Shown: one piece after another, positions 1 to 8,642 of the stretch
Layout of the letters: every line of letters starts with the position of its first letter
Position numbering within the stretch: position 1 is the first letter of the stretch
From: Streptomyces iranensis
Lineage (GTDB): Bacteria; Actinomycetota; Actinomycetes; Streptomycetales; Streptomycetaceae
Length of the DNA stretch: 64,000 bases
Direction of reading: 5' to 3'
Assembly (NCBI RefSeq): GCF_017874715.1
Contig: NZ_JAGGLR010000017.1
Coordinates: 62,001 to 126,000, forward strand
Notes under the pieces: model-generated
What the model was told of the DNA's origin: nothing
The model's database searches: none
What the model saw: only the letters and a program-made list of their open reading frames with translations
Program-made: the position numbers and the translations under genes

Positions 1-528
1 CGCGTACACCCAGGGCACGTCCGGCAGGGCGGTGCGCTCACCGTCCACCAGCCGCCGCACATGCAGCACCGCCTCGGTGCGCTCCAGTGCGTACGGGGTG
101 CCGTCGGCGATGCCGCGCACCACCTCGTACGCCGGGTCCGTGGCGGCTCCGGGGCCCGGCATCAGCCACATCTGGACGAAGGTGAGGGGTTCGGTACCCG
201 CGTTGCGCTCGGTGTGACGCACTCCGCTTCCGGCGCTGAGCCGCTGGACGTCGCCGGGGCGCACGACGGTCCGCGCGCCGGTGGAGTCCTCGTGGGTGAG
301 CTCGCCCTCGACGACCCAGGTGACGATCTCCATATCGCGGTGGGGGTGTTCGGCGAAGCCCGCGCCGGGGGCGAGCCGCTCCTCGTTGCAGGCCACGAGC
401 GTGCCGAACCGCACGTTGCCGGGGTCGTAGTACCCAGAGAAGGAAAAGGCGTGGCGCGTCTCGATGCCCGCGCCCTCCCCGCCCGGATACCGTGCACCGG
501 ACCGCTGTATCCACATCACCCGGTCCAC
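1..528 (-). CDS. Pirin family protein (3' end beyond window)
   Basis: This is the N-terminal part of a pirin-type bicupin; the gene runs off the left edge, so its C-terminus is not visible. The cupin motif is clear: an EHPHRDMEIVTWV stretch, then GDVQRLSAGSGVRHTERN, the metal-binding histidine/glutamate pattern of pirins (YhaK/YhhW type). Family members bind Fe or Ni/Zn and some degrade quercetin; the role here is unknown. I chose the GTG at 528 because an AGGGG lies about 9 nt upstream; the ATG at 516 in the same frame is an alternative. It is divergent from the fasR-like gene, with about 100 bp between them. Confidence 0.85.
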   Translation of the reverse strand, partial: MDRVMWIQRSGARYPGGEGAGIETRHAFSFSGYYDPGNVRFGTLVACNEERLAPGAGFAEHPHRDMEIVTWVVEGELTHEDSTGARTVVRPGDVQRLSAGSGVRHTERNAGTEPLTFVQMWLMPGPGAATDPAYEVVRGIADGTPYALERTEAVLHVRRLVDGERTALPDVPWVYA

Positions 529-626
529 GGTAGTGCGCCCCTGACCGTCCGCCCCCGCCCCGTCCCTACCCCCGCGTACACCTCCCGCCCCCAGCGCTCA
601 CCATCCGATAAGGCAGTCTTGTCCTC

Positions 627-1811
627 GTGCCTGAACCAGCCTCGAACACCCCGCATCCACACAGTGCCACCCTGCGCCGCCTGGAGAAGTCCTCCGGGAA
701 GCTCGCCGCCAACGCCATCGCGCGCATGGACGAGCAGCTGCCGTGGTACCGGGCGATGCCGCCCGAGAACCGCTCCTGGATCGGGCTGGTGGCGCAGGCG
801 GGCATCGCGGCCTTCACCGAATGGTTTCGCCACCCCGAGGCACCCCAGGCGATCAGCACCGATGTGTTCGGCACCGCCCCGCGCGAGCTGACCCGGGCGA
901 TCACCCTGCGGCAGACCGTGGAGATGGTCCGCACGACCATCGAGGTCATGGAGTCGGCGATCGACGACGTGGCGGCCCCGGGCGACGAGTCGGTGCTGCG
1001 CGAGGCGCTGCTGGTGTACGCGCGGGAGATCGCCTTCGCCACCGCCCAGGTGTACGCGCAGGCCGCCGAGGCGCGCGGCGCGTGGGACGCCCGGCTGGAG
1101 TCGCTGGTGGTCAACGCGGTGCTGTCCGGCGAGGCGGACGAGGGGGCGCTGTCCCGCGCCGCCGCCCTGGGCTGGAACTCACCCGAACATGTGTGTGTGG
1201 TGCTGGGCACCGCCCCCGACGGGGACAGCGAGCTGACCGTCGAGGCGATCCGGCGGGCCGCCCGGCACGCCAAGCTGCAGGTGCTCACCGGGGTGCTTGG
1301 CGACCGTCTGGTGGTGGTCGCGGGCGGCTCGGACAATCCGCTCCAGGCGGCGAAGGCGCTGATCGGGCCGTATGCCCCGGGGCCGGTGGTGGCCGGTCCC
1401 GTGGTCTCCGACCTGCTGGCCGCGACCCGCTCGGCGGGGGCGGCGGCGGCCGGGCTGAAGGCGTGCACCGCCTGGCCGGACGCGCCCCGGCCGGTGCTCG
1501 CCGACGATCTGCTGCCCGAGCGCGCGATGGCCGGGGATCCGGCTGCCCGTGAGCAGTTGGTGGAGGAGATCTACAGACCGCTGGAGGAAGCCGGTTCGGC
1601 GCTGCTCGAGACACTGAGTGTGTACCTCGAACAGGCGAGCAGTCTGGAGGGGGCGGCCCGGATGCTCTTCGTTCACCCGAACACCGTCCGCTACCGGCTA
1701 CGACGTGTGACGGACGTCACCGGATGGTCACCTTCCGACGTCAGGTCGGCGTTTACTCTGCGCATAGCCCTGATCCTGGGACGTCTCGCCGACGCGAACA
1801 TATTGCCCTGA
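627..1811 (+). CDS. fasR: PucR/CdaR-type transcriptional activator of fatty acid synthesis (FasR)
   Basis: A 394-residue regulator with a C-terminal PucR-type helix-turn-helix (about residues 340-385, core HPNTVRYRLRRV) and an N-terminal region lacking an obvious enzymatic domain. It lies about 90 bp upstream of fabD and points the same way. In S. coelicolor the gene in this position is FasR, which binds the fab promoter and activates the fabD-fabH-acpP-fabF operon; identity here rests on that synteny plus domain type. The start is the GTG at 627. An extension upstream is unlikely because the divergent pirin gene begins about 100 bp away. Confidence 0.85.
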   Translation: MPEPASNTPHPHSATLRRLEKSSGKLAANAIARMDEQLPWYRAMPPENRSWIGLVAQAGIAAFTEWFRHPEAPQAISTDVFGTAPRELTRAITLRQTVEMVRTTIEVMESAIDDVAAPGDESVLREALLVYAREIAFATAQVYAQAAEARGAWDARLESLVVNAVLSGEADEGALSRAAALGWNSPEHVCVVLGTAPDGDSELTVEAIRRAARHAKLQVLTGVLGDRLVVVAGGSDNPLQAAKALIGPYAPGPVVAGPVVSDLLAATRSAGAAAAGLKACTAWPDAPRPVLADDLLPERAMAGDPAAREQLVEEIYRPLEEAGSALLETLSVYLEQASSLEGAARMLFVHPNTVRYRLRRVTDVTGWSPSDVRSAFTLRIALILGRLADANILP

Positions 1812-1900
1812 CCGTTTGTTGGACCCCCACAATTCCCCTGACGGTTCTTCGTCCTTGTCCTCACGGGCGATTCGACCCGTCCGCAAGAGAGAGTGTGAGA

Positions 1901-2889
1901 GTGCTCGTACTCGTCGCTCCCGGCCAGGGTGCTCAAAAGCCCGGCTTCCTGACCCCCTGGCTCGACCTACCCGGCGTCACCGAACGTCTGACCTGGTGGT
2001 CGGCCGTCTCCGGTCTGGACCTCATCCACTACGGCACCAAGGCCGACGAGGAGGAGATCCGCGACACCGCGGTGGCCCAGCCGCTGCTGGTGGCCGCCGG
2101 TCTGGTCGCCGCCCACGCGCTGTTCGGCGAGGGCGCCGAGGGCGCGACCGGTCTCGCGGAGCTGCCGAACCGTATCGGCGCGGTAGCGGGCCACAGCGTC
2201 GGCGAGATCACCGCCGCCGTGGCCTCCGGTGTACTCACCGACGAGGCGGCCATGGTGCTGGTCCGCCGCCGCGGACTCGCCATGGCGGAGGCCGCGAGCC
2301 GCACCGAGACCGGAATGGCCGCCATACTGGGTGGTGAGCAGGACGATGTCGTCGCCCACCTCGACAAGCACGGACTGACCCCGGCGAACGTCAACGGCGC
2401 CGGGCAGATCGTGGCCGCGGGCACCGCCGAGCAGCTGGCGGCGCTGGCCGAGGACAAGCCCGAGGGGGTGCGCCGCGTCGTACCGCTCAAGGTGGCCGGC
2501 GCGTTCCACACCGACCACATGGCCCCGGCGGTCGCCGCCCTCGAGGCCCTGGTCGCGGGTCTCCCGGTGGCCGATCCGCGCACCCGATACGTCTCCAACC
2601 GGGACGGCGGGGTCGTGGCGACCGGGGCCGGGGTGATCGAGCGGCTGGTCGCCCAGGTGTCCAACCCGGTGCGCTGGGATCTGTGCATGGAGACCTTCCA
2701 GGAGCTGGGCGTCACCGGGCTCATCGAGGTGGCCCCGGGCGGCACGCTCACCGGCATCGCCAAGCGCGCGCTGCCGGGCGTCACCAATGTGGCGCTGAAG
2801 ACTCCGGACGATCTCGACACGGCGCGTGCGCTGATCGAGGAGCACGCCGTTTCCGTCGACACACCGGCCGAAGAGGAGCTCCGAGAAGC

Positions 2890-2893
<4 letters not shown>
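1901..2893 (+). CDS. fabD: Malonyl-CoA:ACP transacylase FabD
   Basis: A 330-residue enzyme that moves malonyl from CoA to ACP for fatty acid elongation in the cytoplasm. The nucleophile motif GHSVGEI is present with Ser near residue 99, the partner His sits in GAFHTDHM (about residue 203), and the N-terminal APGQGAQKPG loop is typical. The frame stays open upstream into fasR, but the GTG at 1901 is preferred: it is followed at once by the conserved LVLVAPGQG and preceded by a purine-rich AAGAGAG. The stop overlaps the fabH start (ATGA), so the two are translationally coupled. Confidence 0.95.
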
Positions 2894-3900
<1,007 letters not shown>

Positions 3901-3982
3901 GCTCCATAGTCCATATCCACGCAGCTCCGCAGAAGTCGGACGCTGCGCCACCACCGCAACACACCGAAGAAGGAGCGCCGCA

Positions 3983-4231
3983 ATGGCCGCCACTCAGGAA
4001 GAGATCCTCGAGGGTCTCGCCGAGATCGTCAACGAGATCGCCGGTATCCCGACCGAGGACGTCCTGCTGGACAAGTCCTTCACCGACGACCTGGACGTCG
4101 ACTCGCTGTCCATGGTCGAGGTGGTCGTCGCCGCCGAGGAGCGCTTCGACGTGAAGATCCCGGACGACGACGTCAAGAACCTCAAGACCGTCGGCGACGC
4201 CGTCGACTACATCCTCAAGCACCAGGGCTGA
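3983..4231 (+). CDS. acpP: Acyl carrier protein
   Basis: An 82-residue acidic carrier protein. Ser41 in the DSLS motif is the 4'-phosphopantetheine attachment site, and the four-helix ACP pattern (EILEGLAEIVNEIAG, then FTDDLDVDSLS, then VEVVVAAEERFDVKIPD) is complete. It shuttles growing acyl chains between FabH, FabF and the reductive enzymes. A strong AAGAAGGAG ribosome binding site precedes the ATG. The 82-bp gap after fabH is larger than the other junctions in the operon, in keeping with the high ACP expression usually required. Confidence 0.97.
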   Translation: MAATQEEILEGLAEIVNEIAGIPTEDVLLDKSFTDDLDVDSLSMVEVVVAAEERFDVKIPDDDVKNLKTVGDAVDYILKHQG

Positions 4232-4307
4232 GCCCGTATCAAGACCGGTCGTCGCCGCCCGTGCGGTGGCAGGTCCAGCACCTTCTACACGTGGAGTAGG
4301 AATTCCT

Positions 4308-5573
4308 GTGAACTCGACCAATCGCACCGTGGTCGTCACCGGTGTTGGTGCCACGACGCCGCTGGGTGGCGACGCCCCGTCGACCTGGGAGGCCATGCTG
4401 GCCGGCCGGTCCGGCGTCCGCCTCCTGGAGGAGGAATGGGCGGCCGAGTTGCCGGTCCGTATCGCCGCGAAGATCGCGGTGGAGCCGGGCACGATCATTC
4501 CGCGTCCGCAGGCCCGCAAGCTCGACCGTTCCGCGCAGTTCGCGCTGGTCGCGGCTCGTGAGGCATGGGCGGACGCGGGCTTCACCGCCAAGGCGGGTGA
4601 GGACTCCTCGATCGACCCCGACCGGCTCGGCACGGTCATGGCGTCCGGTATCGGCGGGGTCACCACCCTGCTCGACCAGTACGACGTGCTGCGCGAGAAG
4701 GGCGTCCGCAAGGTCTCCCCGCACACCGTGCCGATGCTGATGCCCAACAGCCCGGCGGCGAACGTCAGCATCGACCTCAACGCCCGCGCGGGCGCGCACA
4801 CCCCGGTGAGCGCGTGCGCCTCCGGCGCCGAGGCCATCGGCTACGCCATCGAGATGATCCGCACCGGCCGCGCCGATGTGGTCGTCGCGGGCGGCACCGA
4901 GGCGTCCATCCACCCGCTGCCCATGGTCGCCTTCGGCAACATGATGGCGATGTCCAAGAGCAACGACGACCCGCAGGGCGCCTCGCGCCCGTTCGACGTC
5001 GACCGCAACGGCTTCGTGATGGGCGAGGGTTCGGGCGCCATCGTCCTGGAGTCGGCGGAGCACGCCGCGGCGCGCGGCGCCCGGGTGTACGCGCGCGCCA
5101 TCGGCCAGGGCATCTCGGCCGACGCCCACCACATCACCCAGCCGGAGCCGTCGGGCAACGGCATCGGGAACGCGCTGCAGAACCTGGTGGAGAACACCGG
5201 CATCAGCGGTACCGAGATCGCGCATGTCAACGCGCACGCGACCTCGACCCCGCAGGGCGACCTGGCGGAGATCAAGGCGCTGCGCAAGGTGTTCGGCGAC
5301 GATGTGGACCACATGGCGGTCTCCGCCACCAAGTCCATGACGGGCCATCTGCTCGGCGGCGCGGGCGGTGTGGAGACGGTGGCCAGCGTGCTCGCGCTGT
5401 ACCACCGGCTGGCCCCGCCGACGATCAACATCGGCTCGCTGGACCCGGAGGCGGACGCGGACGTCGTGACCGGCGAGGCGCGGGCGCTGCCGGCCAAGGG
5501 CCCGATCGTGGCGCTGAACGACTCGTTCGGCTTCGGCGGCCACAATGTGGTGCTGGCCTTCAGCACGGTCTGA
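4308..5573 (+). CDS. fabF: Beta-ketoacyl-ACP synthase II FabF
   Basis: A 421-residue elongating ketosynthase. The Cys-His-His triad is intact: Cys about 170 in VSACASGAEA, His about 310 in NAHATSTPQGD and His about 347 in MTGHLLGGAGG. The C-terminal NDSFGFGGHN motif is also conserved. It condenses malonyl-ACP with acyl-ACP. It is the last gene of the operon; a strong hairpin follows at 5608-5643. The start is the GTG at 4308, preceded by GGAGTAGGAATT. Confidence 0.95.
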   Translation: MNSTNRTVVVTGVGATTPLGGDAPSTWEAMLAGRSGVRLLEEEWAAELPVRIAAKIAVEPGTIIPRPQARKLDRSAQFALVAAREAWADAGFTAKAGEDSSIDPDRLGTVMASGIGGVTTLLDQYDVLREKGVRKVSPHTVPMLMPNSPAANVSIDLNARAGAHTPVSACASGAEAIGYAIEMIRTGRADVVVAGGTEASIHPLPMVAFGNMMAMSKSNDDPQGASRPFDVDRNGFVMGEGSGAIVLESAEHAAARGARVYARAIGQGISADAHHITQPEPSGNGIGNALQNLVENTGISGTEIAHVNAHATSTPQGDLAEIKALRKVFGDDVDHMAVSATKSMTGHLLGGAGGVETVASVLALYHRLAPPTINIGSLDPEADADVVTGEARALPAKGPIVALNDSFGFGGHNVVLAFSTV

Positions 5574-5607
5574 CCACATCGGTGGTCTGACGCTCTGATA
5601 CGCGGGT

Positions 5608-5643
5608 GCGGCCCGCCTCCGGCTCCGGCCGGAAGCGGGCCGC
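5608..5643. terminator. Bidirectional hairpin terminator after fabF
   Basis: Perfect 9-bp arms GCGGCCCGC and GCGGGCCGC enclose an inner GC-rich stem. It sits between the convergent fabF and the dehydrogenase gene ending at 5651, so it can serve both strands. Confidence 0.8.
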
Positions 5644-5650
5644 TTCCGCG

Positions 5651-6544
5651 TCAGGGGGCTTCGCCGTCGAAGCTGGCGAAGTACGAGGCCACCATGTCCT
5701 CGTCGCCGTGGCCCGCCTCGATCGCGCGGCGGAACCGCTCCGCGCCCGCGGCCGCCAGGTCCAGCCGCACTCCGGCGCGCTCCCCCGCCTGCACGATCAG
5801 CCGGGCATCCTTCTCGGCGGTCTTGGTGGCGAAGCTGGGCTCGAGGTCGCCCCTGAGCACCTGGGCCGACTTGACCCGCATATAGCCGTTGTCCAGCGGG
5901 CCGCCCTCGACCGCGTCCAGGAAGCCCTGCCAGTCCACGCCGAGCCCCTTGGCGAGGGCGGCAGCCTCGGCGGTGGCGTGGGTGACGTTGAGGACCCAGC
6001 TGTTGAGCACCAGTTTGAGCCGGGTGGCGGCGGCGCCCTCCGCGCTGTCGCCGACCCACACCGTACGGCTGCCGATGGCGTCGAAGACCGGCCAGACGAC
6101 CGGGCGGACGGGGTTGGGCCCGGCGGCCAGCACCAGCAGCTGTCCGTTCTCCGCGGGCTGCTTGGTGCCGAGCACGGGCGAGTCGATGAGGACGAGATCC
6201 TTCTCACGGGCGAACGCGGTGAGCGATTCCAGCGCCTCCAGCCCCGCCGTGGTGGCCTGGGCCCATGCGGTTCCGGGGCGCAGCGCGGGGGCGGCCTGCC
6301 GCATCGTCTCGAGCGCCACGGCGCCGTCGTAGAGGATGGTCAGGACGACATCGGCGCCGTCCACGGCCTCGGCCGGGGTGTCGGTGACGCGTACGCCGTC
6401 GTGGCTGAGCGGCTCGGCCTTGGATCGGGTGCGGTTCCACGCCCGGACCTCGAGCCCGGAGCGGGCGAGGTTACGGGCCATTCCGGAGCCCATGATGCCG
6501 GTGCCGAGGACCGCGACGGACGTTGCCGGGTGTTGTTCGGTCAT
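5651..6544 (-). CDS. NAD(P)-dependent 3-hydroxyisobutyrate dehydrogenase-like oxidoreductase
   Basis: A 297-residue beta-hydroxyacid dehydrogenase family member. The N-terminal dinucleotide-binding loop is GTGIMGSGMARNL (about residues 14-26), followed by ADVVLTIL. The catalytic Lys appears in RLKLVLNSW, and the C-terminal helical domain ends with the family-like EKDARL and DEDMVAS elements. The substrate loop (DSPVLGTKQPAENGQL) departs from the usual DAPVSGG, so the substrate may not be hydroxyisobutyrate; related NAD-binding domains also occur in imine reductases. It stands alone between two convergent or tandem neighbours. Confidence 0.85.
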   Translation of the reverse strand: MTEQHPATSVAVLGTGIMGSGMARNLARSGLEVRAWNRTRSKAEPLSHDGVRVTDTPAEAVDGADVVLTILYDGAVALETMRQAAPALRPGTAWAQATTAGLEALESLTAFAREKDLVLIDSPVLGTKQPAENGQLLVLAAGPNPVRPVVWPVFDAIGSRTVWVGDSAEGAAATRLKLVLNSWVLNVTHATAEAAALAKGLGVDWQGFLDAVEGGPLDNGYMRVKSAQVLRGDLEPSFATKTAEKDARLIVQAGERAGVRLDLAAAGAERFRRAIEAGHGDEDMVASYFASFDGEAP

Positions 6545-6604
6545 CCCGCCACGCTAAAACCTGAAGCGGACTCCAAGCCAAAGGGATGGCGGCGCGTCAG
6601 GCGC

Positions 6605-7099
6605 TCAGACGACCTGGTGCAGCCAGCGGACCGGGGCGCCCTCACCCGCGTAGCGGAACGGCTCCAGCTCGTCGTCCCAGGGCTTGCCCAGCAGCTTGGC
6701 GATCTCCGCCTCGAGGTCGCTCTCGCCGCGGGCGGAGCGGGCGAGGGCAGCGCGCAGCCGGTCCTCGGGGATCAGGATGTCGCCGTGCATTCCGGTGACG
6801 GCGTGGAAGATGCCGAGCTCGGGGGTGGAGCTGTAGCGCTCGCCCTCGGCGGTGGCGCAGGGCTCGGCGGTCACCTCGAAGCGCAGCAGATGCCAGCCGC
6901 GGAGCGCGGAGGCCAGTTTGGAGGCCGTGCCGACCTCGCCCTGCCAGGAGAACTCGGCACGCCAGGTGCCGTTCGCCGCCGGCTGCTTGATCCAGTCGAG
7001 AGTCACACGCACGCCGAGGACGCCCGCGATGGCCCATTCGACGTGCGGGCACAGCGCGCGCGGAGCGGAGTGCACATACAGAACTCCACGGGTCGTCAC
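6605..7099 (-). CDS. DUF3145 family protein
   Basis: A 164-residue actinobacterial protein of unknown function, recognised as DUF3145 by its start (TTRGVLYVHSAPRALCPH), the VEWAIAGVLG segment and the conserved end (WDDELEPFRYAGEGAPVRWL). No signal peptide or membrane segment is seen, so it should be cytoplasmic. The family is commonly found beside the fatty acid operon in Streptomyces. I chose the GTG at 7099, preceded by an AGGAGGCACC ribosome binding site; the frame is open upstream but the extension is not family-like. Confidence 0.9.
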   Translation of the reverse strand: MTTRGVLYVHSAPRALCPHVEWAIAGVLGVRVTLDWIKQPAANGTWRAEFSWQGEVGTASKLASALRGWHLLRFEVTAEPCATAEGERYSSTPELGIFHAVTGMHGDILIPEDRLRAALARSARGESDLEAEIAKLLGKPWDDELEPFRYAGEGAPVRWLHQVV

Positions 7100-7424
7100 C
7101 GGTGCCTCCTGTGCGGTTCGAGGTTCGCCTTCCCCAGCGGCCTCTCGCCCGTACCGGTCCCGCCCGGGACATCGGATCACATTCTGCCCTAGCGATCACT
7201 CCCACACCAGTCTCGACGTCACCTTCAGTGAAATTTATCGTGCAGAATTCTCTAGAAAGTGGACAGGATGTGACGGGGCGTAATGTGCTGGTACCGCATA
7301 GCGCGCCTTGTCACCGGGACGACGCTCATCTGGCGCAAGAAAAACGTACCGTGCGAGCCCGCCGGAGGAGTGACGTACCGTCGGTCCGGACAGATATCAC
7401 CCAACAGCCGGAGGGGGAACAGCC
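7100..7424. other. Intergenic region between divergent DUF3145 and SGNH hydrolase genes
   Basis: These 325 bp must hold the promoters of both divergent genes. An unusually AT-rich stretch at about 7210-7270, including AAATTTATCG and TCTAGAAAGTGGACAG, is the best promoter candidate. I see no further gene. A GGAGGGGGAA ribosome binding site at about 7410 serves the SGNH gene. Confidence 0.5.
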
Positions 7425-8399
7425 ATGCGGGTCAGCGCGACACGCCGGAAGCGATCGGCGGCCGCTTCCTCGACCACGCGTACGATCGTGCGCCCGTCCC
7501 CGCGCACCACCGGGCGCACCGCTGGACGGACGGGCATGGTGCTGTTCACCACCGCCGCCGTGCTGAGCTCAGCGGGCTGTTTCGGCAGCTCGGACGACCC
7601 CTCCCGGCACGGGCCGACCCGCGCGGGGAAGACGCCCGGCGCCAAGCGGTCCATCGTCTGGAACACCCGGCCGACGTCGATCGCCTCCGTGGGCGACTCC
7701 ATCACCCGTGGCTTCGACGCCTGTTCGGTGCTCTCCGACTGCCCCGAGGTGTCGTGGTCCACCGGCACCGATGTGCAGAGCCTCGCCCAGCGGCTGCTGC
7801 CCTCCACCACCGCCGACGCGGGGACCCACGCCTGGAACTTCGCCAAGACCGGCGCGGTCGTGGCCGACCTCCCCGGCCAGATCGAGGCGGCCGCGGCCCG
7901 CAAGCCGAAGCTGATCACCGTGATGATCGGCGCCAATGACGCCTGCCGGGACTCGGTGGACGACATGACCTCCCCCGAGCAGTTCCGCACCACCTTCACC
8001 TCGGCGCTCACCCGGCTGCGCCGTGATCTGCCGAAGACGCAGGTGTATGTGGCCAGCGTGCCGGACCTGAAGCGGCTGTGGTCGGAAGGGCGGAAGAACG
8101 TCTTCGGGCGGCAGATCTGGAAGCTGGGCATCTGCCCGTCGATGCTGAAGGACTCCGAGGACCTGGACGCGGCCTCCAACGACCGCCGGCAGCGGGTGTC
8201 GGACCGGGTGACCGAGTACAACAAGGTGCTGAAGGACGTGTGCGGGCGGGATGTGCTGTGCCGGTACGACCCGGCGGTGCACAAATACCGGTTCACCACG
8301 TCCGAGCTGAGCAAGTGGGACTGGTTCCACCCCAGCAAGGCGGGCCAGGCGCAACTGGCCGACATGGCCTACCGCCGCATCACCGCTTCCGCGCCCTGA
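7425..8399 (+). CDS. Secreted SGNH/GDSL-type hydrolase lipoprotein
   Basis: A 324-residue exported esterase-like protein. A long positively charged N-region is followed by a hydrophobic stretch and a lipobox ending at Cys52 (VLSSAGC), suggesting membrane anchoring. The SGNH blocks are visible: the GDSITRGF nucleophile (Ser about 92), GANDAC about residue 165, and the C-terminal DWFHPSKAG with the catalytic Asp/His. It probably de-esterifies lipids or polysaccharide side groups outside the cell. The ATG at 7425 has a very strong upstream GGAGGGGG. It is monocistronic, followed by a GC-rich repeat. Confidence 0.88.
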   Translation: MRVSATRRKRSAAASSTTRTIVRPSPRTTGRTAGRTGMVLFTTAAVLSSAGCFGSSDDPSRHGPTRAGKTPGAKRSIVWNTRPTSIASVGDSITRGFDACSVLSDCPEVSWSTGTDVQSLAQRLLPSTTADAGTHAWNFAKTGAVVADLPGQIEAAAARKPKLITVMIGANDACRDSVDDMTSPEQFRTTFTSALTRLRRDLPKTQVYVASVPDLKRLWSEGRKNVFGRQIWKLGICPSMLKDSEDLDAASNDRRQRVSDRVTEYNKVLKDVCGRDVLCRYDPAVHKYRFTTSELSKWDWFHPSKAGQAQLADMAYRRITASAP

Positions 8400-8565
8400 C
8401 CCCCGGCCGCGGCCCGGCTCCCGGCCCGGGGGCCGGAAGCCGGGCGCGGGCCGCGGGGCACCCCTCCCTGTATGCGGCTCCGCCACACAGCAGAGGCTGT
8501 GCCCCTGGCCCCGGGGCCTGGGCACAGCCCCAGGTTCGGGAAGGGGCGGGGAGGGGAATGGCCCG
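8400..8565. repeat. GC-rich intergenic repeat element (copy 1 of a dispersed family)
   Basis: The element begins directly at the stop codon of the SGNH gene. It starts with a long imperfect hairpin (about 8401-8460) and ends with GGGAAGGGGCGGGGAGGGG, which is the right-end signature shared with the copies at about 37.9 kb and 46.1 kb (and, inverted, at 51.4 kb). It may act as a terminator between this gene and the convergent GH3 gene. Confidence 0.65.
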
Positions 8566-8642
8566 CCACCGGCTTCGCGATGCGTCGGGCGCCCTCTGAC
8601 CGGCGGACGCGAGCAGCCTCGCCGCGCGTCGGACGGGGTAGC